Source: Aminivibrio pyruvatiphilus
GTDB taxonomy: Bacteria > Synergistota > Synergistia > Synergistales > Aminobacteriaceae
DNA: 64,000 nucleotides
Assembly: GCF_004366815.1 (NCBI RefSeq)
Contig: NZ_SORI01000003.1
Span: 1-64,000, forward strand
Reading direction: 5' to 3'
How positions within the stretch are numbered: the stretch's first letter is position 1; each line of letters opens with the position of its first letter. Under the pieces are notes generated by a model that had not been told where the DNA came from, did not search any database, and worked only from the letters and a program-made list of their open reading frames with translations. Shown piece after piece: positions 44,601 through 52,907 of this stretch. The position numbers and the translations under genes are program-made.

Positions 44601-45555
44601 AGTACAGGGCCACTTCAGGATTTCCGTCTCCGTCCATGTCTCCGATCGCTGTCCTGACGCTGTTTGCGGGCTTGACATCCGTGAGCCCCCCCACGACGTT
44701 TGTCCCGAGGGTGTAAGAGGCATCCGTGTTCTGCCAGACTCGGGGCGTTCCCAGACCCCTGCAGGCCTCGTACAGTGACTTCCCGTCCACAAAGACAAGC
44801 GAATTTCTCATATTCTCAAAATCATCGGCGCCTCCTGGGTTAGTGATGAAGTTCATCAGCCAGTCCGTGTAGCCGTCCTTGTTCCAGTCCCAGGCAACCA
44901 TGTCGTGGGCCACGTTCTGGTCCAGGGCGGGAGCGTATATTTTCGAGAGGTCCGCTTTGAACTTGTACTTATAGTAGGGCCGGTGAATGCCGGTGATCAG
45001 CACCCTTCCGATGCGCCCCACGGTTCCCGTCGTTTCGTTCCTTCCGGTAAGCTCCATCCAGAGGAATGTATTGTTCTCGTCAGCATCCGCCCTCGTCAGG
45101 TACGACGTGCAGATGACCCCCGTCGGAACCTTGGTGAAGGTCTGTGTCCCCATGAAGTCATCGGGGATGGTCCTCGTCTGCGGAACGAGCCCGAAGGCCT
45201 GGGACTGGGAGAAGACCAGGCTGTTGAGTGACAGGAGTCCAATCTTCACTGCAAGGTTCGCCTTTGTCGTGGTTATCACATTGGTCCCGTAATAACCGGA
45301 AAGGTCGGTCTCCAGGTTTTCCGTCTGCCCCCGGAAGGTTTTCAGACCGAAGTCCGTGTCCATGAAGGAGATGATCGCCCTGTGTTTGGTGATCATGACT
45401 TTCTGCCACTCCGAAGCAAGAGGTTCGGGGGGCGGATCTTCCGCCGACACGATTCCGGCGGTCCCCATAAAGCCCCAGATAACGGAAGCGGCGGCAAATA
45501 CCGCCGCCAGCCTGCGAGAGGCCGCCCCGGCCTGTTTCCATATTCCTCGGCACAT
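41650..45555 (-). CDS. Giant secreted protein with FG-GAP-like repeats and Synergist-CTERM tail
   Basis: A 1301-residue exported protein. Signal peptide of about 39 residues (cut near V-S-A-E). Five Asp-rich calcium-type motifs occur in the N-terminal half: D-W-N-K-D-G, D-M-D-G-D-G-N, D-L-D-G-D-G-F (twice) and D-I-D-G-D-S, each followed by hydrophobic strands, as in integrin-like FG-GAP/VCBS propellers. The second half is Ser/Thr-rich and beta-like, with a helical-repeat C-terminal part. The end is G-G-G-C-S-A-A-G-A-A-P-L-A-V-L-L-F, more Leu/Val, then K-K-R: a short Gly/Cys region, hydrophobic span and basic end, i.e. the Synergist-CTERM sorting signal. Surface anchoring is inferred. No enzymatic motif seen. 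ATG 45555 follows GGGGAGGG. Confidence 0.85.
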   Translation of the reverse strand: MCRGIWKQAGAASRRLAAVFAAASVIWGFMGTAGIVSAEDPPPEPLASEWQKVMITKHRAIISFMDTDFGLKTFRGQTENLETDLSGYYGTNVITTTKANLAVKIGLLSLNSLVFSQSQAFGLVPQTRTIPDDFMGTQTFTKVPTGVICTSYLTRADADENNTFLWMELTGRNETTGTVGRIGRVLITGIHRPYYKYKFKADLSKIYAPALDQNVAHDMVAWDWNKDGYTDWLMNFITNPGGADDFENMRNSLVFVDGKSLYEACRGLGTPRVWQNTDASYTLGTNVVGGLTDVKPANSVRTAIGDMDGDGNPEVALYYTMVKAPDGLAHNNRLRIIRLTYNGVDAPEWEWFYALSENAGKWYLQYDSATVAMGDLDGDGFDELAVLYSTTPALYQNSKLYLDVWKIVNGEVTRPVRGVQISSGAKMASSSCPAVEASIDDLDGDGFDELVYVHTEAGNVNRLHINVHKWPVTEGVVVLTGMGTKYGYCLTDYDSTWTMHSSYVRFSMNTGMFAYPETEILKKQIGLVSTLPGSSGKEGLRWGIFSWNGTDGLALTAKGTRADGAMAGNVVPTITAADIDGDSMVLGEPTGFTVYDNIEPVFIIQAPPRHWDVLSEGGTTRIMDSFAVLNGYSTTMMGKASDSETTLTTKTSEGHWGASVGISVAQVHHRKENTTLFEAGLEYAGEAAHAHTYGTTVTTTASLSATAQYDDQVYFRANTHDVWRYPVLLPESQAFVTEDGVTYRKFVQFIVPRVIQSSFSSTAGKEVDWYDPWHNGLNLFSYPRTLEQTRDYPQGAASKLPDDFWEDINGLVLAKSTGQIMGNVDSTQSNFTMEVIGHDDVLDSLKNTVSGYAKLNLPSRGKFYKVTGHFGVHGDYSYGSDTITTSDKSKLGGITVSWPGVASYASPSGMTPSDQQFTVDAAIYASDTGTISFAYAVSRLAKLYSQIWGPGSPYKATADPALNLPRQWVINAGKWQENPFPGDAGRMRALHFEGATIVGSGGVSGQVMPINTEVTAHLRVYNYSFVPTGNVTVTLSFQPITSSTDLPDISKATLLGSRTIPSIPGRDSGTTNNWADLTKVFTTRSTQAVGYLHVSLTTDGGNLQTNNDQGHILVGVYDPANFVSSTRTASASESGGRLLKSAALGGRLNILPGSMSIRPLNEDGTFGEETAHLDPGRTAAVQGTIRFDHAQGIKDSTLLYVSVFLRDDKGFVSHRTIPLLKNGTEHVVRMLYTAPDIDRTFPLQMIVTSDILPAADDENPQGRTAAKIITVGSPDGGGCSAAGAAPLAVLLFLPVVLLKKR

Positions 45556-45925
45556 AATGACCCTCCCCTTTTGATCCCTTCCGGAAAGCAGCCTGTTTTC
45601 CGCGGCGGAAACGGGTACCGGCACCCCGCCTCGAATGATATTAAAAAGATCGATTTTTCAGAAGGTTAAATTATCGCAACTATACACCTTTCTTTTTTTT
45701 TGCGCCACAAAAAAAGCCCCGTCAATTGCCGCGGCGATCTTGCTCAGGAACAGAACTATCCCTTTTCCTGCAGCACTTTAGAGCCTTTTCCGGCGATGAA
45801 ACCGGATCGGGCAACCCCTGCAGAGCAGAAGTGTACACTTGACAATTTACGAACAATATGGTTAAAACATGAATGGTGTATTCTATTCTCGTCCTGCCCT
45901 GTCGGGACAGAATCCGGGGGACCGC
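45556..45925. other. 370-base AT-rich divergent region
   Basis: Separates the giant secreted protein (minus) from the HDOD gene (plus). It is visibly richer in A and T than its surroundings. It holds the promoter candidate at 45839-45867 for the HDOD gene and runs of T and A around 45690-45717. No open frame of note. Confidence 0.5.
45839..45867 (+). promoter_or_regulatory. Candidate promoter for the HDOD / HD-GYP operon
   Basis: Perfect TTGACA (45839-45844), 17 or 18 bases, then TTAAAA or TAAAAC (45862-45868). The -35 is excellent, the -10 mediocre. Start codon at 45926. Confidence 0.45.
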
Positions 45926-47200
45926 ATGGAATACGTATCCGTCAGCCGTCTTAAATCGGGCATGGTGCTTTCCGGGGATCTTATCGCCCCGAACGGCCGG
46001 TTCATTCTGCCCAAGGGAGCCCGCCTGACCCCGAAGAACATCATGAGTCTCAAGATCTGGGGAGTCTCCGAGGTTCCTGTCGCCAAGGCAAAAGAACCGG
46101 AAGAACCGGGCGGGGATGACCTTCTCTATTCCTCCGCCGTCATGGAAGAAGCCCGGAAAATGGTGCTTGACCTTTTCTCAGGCATCCCGCCGGCCTCCTC
46201 CCTCATGGAGGAAGTATTCACCGTCGCCGTGAGAGTCAGCGCGGGACGGATCGCCGAAGGACTTCCCGCGAAAAGTCCGGAGACCTTCACCTTGTCCCTT
46301 CCTGTGAAACCCCGAATTTCCGACGAAAAAATCGACATGGAGGACATCCTCAGAACGGAAGTGGGTCTCTCGTCCTTTCCCGACGTATACTTCCGCGTTT
46401 CGGAGGCCCTCCAGTCCCCGAAGAGCTCCGTCTCCCACATTGCCGACCTCATCAGCAAGGACACCGCCCTTTCGGCCATCCTTCTCAAGCTGGCCAACAG
46501 CGCCATCTACGGTGTTCCCGGGAGAGTGGACTCCATATCCCGGGCGACCGCCCTTATCGGCGGACGGGCCCTTTCCCTGCTCGCCCTCGGCGTTTCCGCC
46601 ATTCAGAACTTCAAGGATATTCCCGTGGAATGGGTCAACATGGAATCCTTCTGGAAACACTCCGTGTCCGTTGCGGTTATCGCCCAGATCCTCGCGTCGA
46701 AGAAAAACCCGAGGATCATCGAACAGGCTTTCGTAGCCGGGATGCTCCACGACATCGGGCGGCTCGTCCTTTTCCGGCACGCCCCCTTTACCATGGCGCG
46801 CCTCATTACGGCAGCGGCCGAGCGGAGGGCTCCCCTGACCATCATAGAGAAGGAGGTCCTCGGCTTCGACCATGGCGAGCTCGGCGGAAAGCTCCTGGAG
46901 CGGTGGAATTTCCCCTTGTCCCTCTCCGACATGGTCCTGCAGAGCCACGAAACGGAAGAACAGGTAAAGGATTTTCCCTCCGCCCTTCTGGCCGCCTCCG
47001 ACGTTCTCGCGGCGACCATCGGCGAGGGGAACAGCGGGTCTCTTCACGCCTCCCCCATACCTGACAGCGTCTGGAAAGTGGTGGACCTTCCCTGTTCCGT
47101 AATCGACATGACTGCGCGGCAGGCACACCGGCAGATTTCCGAAATTTACAGCCTTTTCAAAGGCGGCGATGACGATGGAAAAACAGTTCCTCACTCTTGA
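45926..47200 (+). CDS. HDOD-domain signalling protein
   Basis: A 424-residue protein. The first about 110 residues form a small beta domain (S-G-D-L-I-A-P-N-G-R, P-K-G-A-R-L-T-P-K) often placed before HD-type domains. HDOD follows: L-P-S-F-P-D-V-like start, then L-L-K-L-A-N-S-A-I-Y-G, F-W-K-H-S-V-S-V-A and A-G-M-L-H-D-I-G-R-L-V-L-F. HDOD keeps the HD fold but usually lacks phosphodiesterase activity; here the H-D-I-G core is retained, so a metal may still bind. Such proteins regulate two-component and c-di-GMP networks. ATG 45926 is favoured over one 19 codons earlier. Overlaps the HD-GYP gene by 32 bases. Confidence 0.85.
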   Translation: MEYVSVSRLKSGMVLSGDLIAPNGRFILPKGARLTPKNIMSLKIWGVSEVPVAKAKEPEEPGGDDLLYSSAVMEEARKMVLDLFSGIPPASSLMEEVFTVAVRVSAGRIAEGLPAKSPETFTLSLPVKPRISDEKIDMEDILRTEVGLSSFPDVYFRVSEALQSPKSSVSHIADLISKDTALSAILLKLANSAIYGVPGRVDSISRATALIGGRALSLLALGVSAIQNFKDIPVEWVNMESFWKHSVSVAVIAQILASKKNPRIIEQAFVAGMLHDIGRLVLFRHAPFTMARLITAAAERRAPLTIIEKEVLGFDHGELGGKLLERWNFPLSLSDMVLQSHETEEQVKDFPSALLAASDVLAATIGEGNSGSLHASPIPDSVWKVVDLPCSVIDMTARQAHRQISEIYSLFKGGDDDGKTVPHS

Positions 47201-48890
47201 AAAGCTTCAGAACAGGATCATTTCTCTGGAAGAAGAGCGCATTGCCGTCACCAACGCCCTCGACATCGCGCTCAAGATCAACGACATCCAGCCGGACGCC
47301 GCCGCGGAAGCCACGGTAGAGTCCATCCTCGCTCTCTGCTACGAGCGCACAGGCAAACTCATCGGTCTCAGGGGCGGAGCATTCTTCCTCTTCAGGGAGG
47401 AGGACGCAGGATTCCAGCTCGCTTTCGCCAGTTCCCCCGAGGCGAAAAAGAAGATCGAGAAGGAACTTCCCGCCCTCATCGACGACGGGACCCTCGCCTG
47501 GGTGGTCCAGACGGAGCGCGCCGTTACCGCCAGGCTCACCACGGGTGAGGACGCCTTTCTCCACGCACTCGCCACGCCGGGGCGGACCATGGGAGCCTTC
47601 ATCGGAATCCTGAGGGACAGAAAAGAGGACATCCTCGACATCTGCTATGCCCTGCTCTCCATCTACTTCAGCCAGGTAGCGGGAGTCCTGCAGAACCGGG
47701 AACTCTTCCGCGTGGCGAAGAAGGAGAACAGCAGTCTGTCTTCCGCCGTCAACGTCCTTCGGGAGACGGAGGAAAAGCTCGTCTCGCTGAACCGGACCCT
47801 CGAGGAGATGGTCCGGGAGAGAACCCGGGAACTGGAGAAAATAAACGAACGGCTCCTGGCGGAGATCGCCGAGCGGAAGCGCAAGGAGGAAGCGCTGCTC
47901 GAAAGCGAGGAACTCTCCGCGAGCCTGCTCAATCACTCACCGAACCCCATCCTGGTGGTCAACCCCGACACATCGGTGAAGTACATCAACTTCTCTCTTG
48001 AACAACTCACGGGCTACTCCCTGGTGGAGGTCATCAACCGCAAGGCACCTTACCCCTGGTGGGGTGAAGACGACCTCCATTTCATGACGGAATACTACGG
48101 GATGGTCACCGCAAGGGGAGCATCAAAAAGAGAGCACCTTTTCAGGAAAAAAAACGGAGCCCCTCTCTGGGTCGAAGTCAGCATGACCACCATCTTCGGA
48201 GAGAACGGCCCGAAGTACTCCATCGCCAACTGGGTGGACATCACCGAGCGCAAGATGGCGGAGTCGGCCAGGGAACACGCCGAACAGCTTCTCACGGAGA
48301 CGAACGCCAAGCTCCGGGACACCGTGGACGGCATCGTGGTCTCCATGGCCAAGGTGGTCGAGACCCGGGATCCCTACACAGCGGGCCACCAGGAGCGGGT
48401 CGCCCGGCTCGCCATAGCCATCGCACGGGAAATGGGGCTGCCCGAAGAGCAGGTCCGTGGCGTGGGCGTGGCGGCTGTTCTTCACGACCTGGGAAAAATT
48501 GACGTGCCTGCGGAGATCCTGAGCAAACCCTCCCGGCTGAAGGACAAGGAATACAGCCTCATCCAGGACCACTGCATTGCCGGATACGAAATTCTGAAGA
48601 ACGTGGACTTCCCGTGGCCCGTGGCAAAAGCCGTGCTCCAGCACCACGAGCGAATGGACGGTTCCGGATATCCTTACGGAACGGGAGGGGATGACATCCT
48701 CATGGAGTCCAGAATTCTTGCCGTAGCGGATGTAGTGGAGGCCATGTCCTCCCACCGCCCCTACAGGCCGAGCCTCGGCCTCGAACAGGGTCTGGGGGAA
48801 ATCACCAGGTTCCGCGGAAAGGGATTCGACGAGAATGTAACGGATGCCTGCCTGGCCATCTTCGCCAGGGGAGAGTCCCCCTGGGAGTGA
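47169..48890 (+). CDS. GAF-PAS-HD-GYP c-di-GMP phosphodiesterase
   Basis: A 573-residue cytoplasmic protein. GAF-like domain (about residues 45-180), a long coiled coil (185-245, rich in Glu, Arg and Lys), PAS (about 250-370, N-P-I-L-V-V-N-P-D-T) and an HD-GYP domain (about 380-570). The catalytic signature H-D-L-G-K-I-D-V-P and H-H-E-R-M-D-G-S-G-Y-P are intact, so it should hydrolyse c-di-GMP. No membrane segment or receiver domain: the GAF and PAS parts must sense an internal signal. Start within the HDOD gene, ATG 47169 or 47175; translation is coupled. Ends 16 bases before a strong terminator. Confidence 0.93.
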   Translation: MTMEKQFLTLEKLQNRIISLEEERIAVTNALDIALKINDIQPDAAAEATVESILALCYERTGKLIGLRGGAFFLFREEDAGFQLAFASSPEAKKKIEKELPALIDDGTLAWVVQTERAVTARLTTGEDAFLHALATPGRTMGAFIGILRDRKEDILDICYALLSIYFSQVAGVLQNRELFRVAKKENSSLSSAVNVLRETEEKLVSLNRTLEEMVRERTRELEKINERLLAEIAERKRKEEALLESEELSASLLNHSPNPILVVNPDTSVKYINFSLEQLTGYSLVEVINRKAPYPWWGEDDLHFMTEYYGMVTARGASKREHLFRKKNGAPLWVEVSMTTIFGENGPKYSIANWVDITERKMAESAREHAEQLLTETNAKLRDTVDGIVVSMAKVVETRDPYTAGHQERVARLAIAIAREMGLPEEQVRGVGVAAVLHDLGKIDVPAEILSKPSRLKDKEYSLIQDHCIAGYEILKNVDFPWPVAKAVLQHHERMDGSGYPYGTGGDDILMESRILAVADVVEAMSSHRPYRPSLGLEQGLGEITRFRGKGFDENVTDACLAIFARGESPWE

Positions 48891-48906
48891 CGGCAATAAC
48901 GCGCAA

Positions 48907-48939
48907 CGGCCGGAGGCTTCAGCCTCCGGCCGTTTTTTT
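48907..48939 (+). terminator. Strong intrinsic terminator of the HDOD / HD-GYP operon
   Basis: CGGCCGGAGGC-TTCA-GCCTCCGGCCG followed by TTTTTTT, an 11-bp perfect stem. It also sits 15 bases beyond the stop of the convergent hybrid kinase gene, but the minus side has no T run. Confidence 0.93.
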
Positions 48940-48954
48940 CGGGAGATGATGATA

Positions 48955-51900
48955 TCATTCTTCTTCCCCAAGATATGTCTTAATGGCTTTTTCGAGCAGA
49001 TCAAACTGCCGCCGGAGCCCTGGCAGAAGTGAAAGCACGCTATCCCCGTCTCCCTGCCTCGATGCTTGTTCAATTTCGAACGCGGCGCTCCGCAGAGCGT
49101 CTCCTCCGATTCCGGCCGCCGCCCCCTTGAGCGAGTGGGCGTGGCCTGAAACTCCCGCCCGGTCCCCCGCTGCGGCGCACGCCTCTATCCCTGCCAGTTC
49201 AGCGGGGATTTCCCGGAGGAACTCCTTCAGCACTTCTCCTGCAGCCTCTGCGTCGCCCGCAAGATTATCCAGCAGTCTCTCCGCCCCAAAAACTGCGGGA
49301 GGGCCGGAGAGTACCTGCTTGTCCAGGCAGGTTTCGGCAGCTTTTCCTCCCCGAACGAGTCTGCAGAGAATTTCAAAAAGCCTTTCCCGCTCTACGGGCT
49401 TGGCAAGATATTCGTCCATGCCCGCATCGAGGCACCGTTCCCTGTCACCCGCCATTGCGTGGGCCGTCATGGCGATAACCGGAACTCGCGGCATTTCCCT
49501 CTCCTTTTCGACCCTCCGGATTCTCCTGACCGTCTCCATGCCGTCCATTTCGGGCATCTGGACATCGAGCAGCACGGCATCGTAGCGGGTTTTTTCCAGG
49601 GCTTCCAGGGCCTCCCGTCCACTCTCCGCCGTATCGGCCGACACTCCCGCCCCACGGAGCATGGCGGTGATAACCCGGCGGTTAACAGCATTGTCCTCCA
49701 CCGCAAGAATCCGCAGGTTTTTGAGCCCTTCCGCCGCGGAGCCCTTTTTCCGGGCAAACGGCACCCCGTCTTCCTTTCCTCCTGCGGGAGAGGAGGCTTC
49801 GAGCACTTTTACCGTGAACCAGAACTCCGCTCCAGGTCCTCCGCCAGGCAGCCCGGAAGGGCTCACCGCACCGGCTGTTCCGCCCATGAGTTCCGCAAGC
49901 TCCCTAGAAATTGCCAGGCCCAGCCCCGTTCCGCCGTATTTTCTCGTCGACGAGGGATCAAGCTGGGTAAATTTTGTGAAGAGCCGTTCCGAGGCGAATT
50001 CAGGCACTCCTATTCCTGTATCCGCCACGGCAAACCTGAGGGTCAGCTCCCCGGAATGTCCCGTTCGTTTCTCCTCCCTGACCGTGACCCTTATCCGCCC
50101 TTTTTCGGTGAACTTGACGGCGTTGTCCAGAAGGTTGGTCAGAATCTGCCCGATTCTCCTCCTGTCACCCCGCACACGGTCCGGGACCGACAGCCCCACC
50201 GATCCGGAAAAGCCGAGCCCCTTGGCCGAGGCCCGAAGGGCCCCCAGGGAGAGCATTTCGTCCATGAATTTCCGGAAGTCGAAATCCTCTTCCAGCAGTT
50301 CAAGCTTCCCCGCCTCCATCTTTGAAAAGTCAAGAATATCATTGATAAGAGCCAGAAGGGACTCTCCGCTCGACCTGATAATATCGGCGTATTCCTGCTG
50401 CTCCCTGTTCAGGGGGGTATCCCTGAGAAGGACCGACATGCCGATGACACCATTGAGCGGGGTACGGATCTCATGGCTCACATTGGCCAGGAACTGACTT
50501 TTGGCCGTGTTCGCTGCTTCCGCCTTATCCGCCATTTCCTGCGCTCTCAGCAGAGCCCGGCCGAGGGAAAGATTCGACCCGGCAAGTTCCTCCTTCGCCT
50601 CCACAAGGCTCAGCTCGAACCTCTTCCTTTCCGTTATGTCATGTACCATACCCACAGAACGGACAATCTTTCCAGACTCGTCCCTGAAATGAGCGCACCG
50701 TTCCTGAACGAAAAGAACTTCACCAGTGTCCCTTTTCACTATTCTGTGCTCGATTTCGTAGCCGTCATCATTCCGGGTAAGAGAGAGCCTGTAGGCGGCG
50801 TCGACCCGTTCCCGGTCGTCGGGGTGCACCGCTTCCAGAAAGGCATCATAGGTGGGAATGGTTTCTCCTCCGGGCAGGCCGAAAAGGACATACACCTCGT
50901 CACTCCAGGTCAGCCTCATGGTTGCCAGTTCGAGTTCCCAGCTTCCGAGGCGGGCAATCTCCTGGGTTTTGCGGAGCAGGCTTTCGCTCTTTCTCAGGGA
51001 CCCCGTCCTTTCTCCGACGAGCAGCTCCAGCTCCTCCCCGCGGCCTGCAAGGACGGCGGTGAGAACGGCCATGGCAGCCGTCAAAAACAGGCCTGCCAAC
51101 AAAACGCCCCATCCTGTCCCGCCAGGATAGAGTTCCTCGAAGGCCGGCCCCTCGTGAGCCGCGATGAGCAGCGTTTTGCCGAAGATGAGCAGAGGGAATA
51201 TTACTGTCCCGGGATTCCGGAGGCAGTCTTCCTCCCCCCTGGCGGCATGACCGGGCCATGAGTCGGCCAGAAGCTCCGCCGGCTTTCCGGGCCGGAGGAG
51301 ATAGAGCCCCGCCACGGCCGACGGACGCTCCCTGTCTTCGGCGAACCGGGCGGAACGTTCCAGGAGGTCCCGGAGCCGTATTCCAGCCAGGGCGAACCCC
51401 TGCATTCTCCCGCCCTCCGGGAAAAACACGGGCCTGATGGCAAGGATCCCTTTCTCCCCCTCCGTCTCCTGCACAAGTTCTACCGGGTCGCTTCCGACCA
51501 TGAGCCCTGTCCGCGCCGCCTCTTCGATAGATTTTCGGCGAACCGGTTCAGTCCCCATATCGTAGCCGAGAGCAGTCTCGTTTCCCTCCCTGGGCGTCAC
51601 GTAGGTAACCACATAGTGGATATCCCGATTTTCACCGGGGATGTGTCCGTCTTCCCCGCCCAGGGGCCATACGGCAAAGCCCGGAAGCCCTTCGGACCGG
51701 ATTCGCTCCTCGAAGGCTTTCCTTTCACTTACCGGAACTGCAGATACCCACTCCCAGGACTGGACGACGGAGTCCCGGGAGAGGAACTTCGCGAACTCGA
51801 GAAATTCCCCGTAATCTACGGTTTCCGACCCCTCGAAAAAGGAGGCCAGAGCTTCGAGCCTTATGTTCCGTATATCGTTCAGCTCTTCAAGGATCGGGGC

Positions 51901-52731
51901 CGTGTATCCGTCGGCAAGCCTTGAGAAAAGGACGTCCCGTTCATCCCCCGCCCAGCGGCGTGAGGTGACGAAGGAAGCCGACGTGATGAGGGTTCCCGCC
52001 AGAACCACGATCACCGCCTCTGCAGCCCGGAACCGCCTCCGCCTCTCGTGGGGCAGGCCAGCCCGCCAGTCGAGAAAAACACCTCCCGCAAGGACCAGAA
52101 GGCAAAGGAGCAGCATCGCCGCCAGGGGGAAGATTCCGGCCTGCCGCACACTCTTCTTCCAGGCGGCAGCGTCCATGTCCAGGCCGAAAACCACGGGAAA
52201 GCCGGATCCTTTTCCTGTTCCCAGGGGCACGAAAGCGCTGACCCACTCTCCCCACCGGTCGGCGTAAGGGCCCGCTGTCTCCGCTCTTCCATAGCGGAAC
52301 ACTCTGAAAAGAACGGGCGGGGCTTCCTCATACACCTGCCCGGGTGCGGAATAGTCCTTTGATTGCTCTTCTTCGGAATCCACATGAAAAAAAACCTGCC
52401 CCTCTTCCGTTTTTCCCATGAGATAGAGAAATCGAAACGACGGAAAAAACTGCCTGAGAGTCTGAAGATGATCCTTCAGCTGCCTGTAGTCCGGGAGATG
52501 GACATCCCCGGCTGTTCCTGAAAAAGCGTCCATGCTCCCGGCGTCAAGAGACTGGGCCATCAGCTCCGCCGTACGGAGCAGCTCGCTTTTCAGCCGCTCT
52601 TCTTCCCGGCGGATGTTCTCCATGATGAAAAAAGCCCCTGCAGCCAGGAGCGGAAGAAGAAAAAAGGCCAAAAGGCGGAGATTTTTTCCCGGAAATCCGC
52701 CCTTCGTTCCTGCTCCCCCGTTTTCTCCCAT
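48955..52731 (-). CDS. Membrane hybrid histidine kinase with CHASE, PAS, receiver and Hpt domains
   Basis: A 1258-residue phosphorelay kinase. Order: membrane helix (18-36); periplasmic sensor A (about 60-190) with S-G-T-A-G-D-V-H-L-P, F-F-H-V-D-S-E and D-R-W-G-E-W-V-S; two helices (200-220, 237-256); CHASE domain (about 260-530, W-E-W-V-S-A-V-P); helix (540-562); PAS-PAC (585-705); DHp with H753 (N-V-S-H-E-I-R-T-P-L); ATPase (D-T-G-I-G-V-P, G-G-T-G-L-G-L-A); receiver with D1056 (L-L-D-V-Q-M-P); Hpt with H1199 (H-A-H-S-L-K-G). All phosphotransfer residues present, so signal flows His-Asp-His to an unlinked regulator. Sensor A and the helices match the neighbouring cyclase. Same strand, separated from it by a terminator. 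Confidence 0.94.
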   Translation of the reverse strand: MGENGGAGTKGGFPGKNLRLLAFFLLPLLAAGAFFIMENIRREEERLKSELLRTAELMAQSLDAGSMDAFSGTAGDVHLPDYRQLKDHLQTLRQFFPSFRFLYLMGKTEEGQVFFHVDSEEEQSKDYSAPGQVYEEAPPVLFRVFRYGRAETAGPYADRWGEWVSAFVPLGTGKGSGFPVVFGLDMDAAAWKKSVRQAGIFPLAAMLLLCLLVLAGGVFLDWRAGLPHERRRRFRAAEAVIVVLAGTLITSASFVTSRRWAGDERDVLFSRLADGYTAPILEELNDIRNIRLEALASFFEGSETVDYGEFLEFAKFLSRDSVVQSWEWVSAVPVSERKAFEERIRSEGLPGFAVWPLGGEDGHIPGENRDIHYVVTYVTPREGNETALGYDMGTEPVRRKSIEEAARTGLMVGSDPVELVQETEGEKGILAIRPVFFPEGGRMQGFALAGIRLRDLLERSARFAEDRERPSAVAGLYLLRPGKPAELLADSWPGHAARGEEDCLRNPGTVIFPLLIFGKTLLIAAHEGPAFEELYPGGTGWGVLLAGLFLTAAMAVLTAVLAGRGEELELLVGERTGSLRKSESLLRKTQEIARLGSWELELATMRLTWSDEVYVLFGLPGGETIPTYDAFLEAVHPDDRERVDAAYRLSLTRNDDGYEIEHRIVKRDTGEVLFVQERCAHFRDESGKIVRSVGMVHDITERKRFELSLVEAKEELAGSNLSLGRALLRAQEMADKAEAANTAKSQFLANVSHEIRTPLNGVIGMSVLLRDTPLNREQQEYADIIRSSGESLLALINDILDFSKMEAGKLELLEEDFDFRKFMDEMLSLGALRASAKGLGFSGSVGLSVPDRVRGDRRRIGQILTNLLDNAVKFTEKGRIRVTVREEKRTGHSGELTLRFAVADTGIGVPEFASERLFTKFTQLDPSSTRKYGGTGLGLAISRELAELMGGTAGAVSPSGLPGGGPGAEFWFTVKVLEASSPAGGKEDGVPFARKKGSAAEGLKNLRILAVEDNAVNRRVITAMLRGAGVSADTAESGREALEALEKTRYDAVLLDVQMPEMDGMETVRRIRRVEKEREMPRVPVIAMTAHAMAGDRERCLDAGMDEYLAKPVERERLFEILCRLVRGGKAAETCLDKQVLSGPPAVFGAERLLDNLAGDAEAAGEVLKEFLREIPAELAGIEACAAAGDRAGVSGHAHSLKGAAAGIGGDALRSAAFEIEQASRQGDGDSVLSLLPGLRRQFDLLEKAIKTYLGEEE

Positions 52732-52851
52732 CTCTCTCCCCTCTTTCAGGGGGGAGCTTTTCCTGCCCCCGCCCGAAGGAAAACGGCAAACCGTTCCCCT
52801 TCACCAATGAAGAGTAATGCATGGGAAAAAGAAGTTCAACACCGAAACAGC

Positions 52852-52882
52852 AAAAAACGGCTTCCCGGGTTCGGGAAGCCGT
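52852..52882 (-). terminator. Intrinsic terminator of the diguanylate cyclase gene
   Basis: On the minus strand ACGGCTTCCCG-AACC-CGGGAAGCCGT followed by five further T. It lies 26 bases after the cyclase stop, so the hybrid kinase must have its own promoter in 52732-52850. Confidence 0.9.
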
Positions 52883-52907
52883 CCGAAAAACCTCACTGCA
52901 TGGAGAA

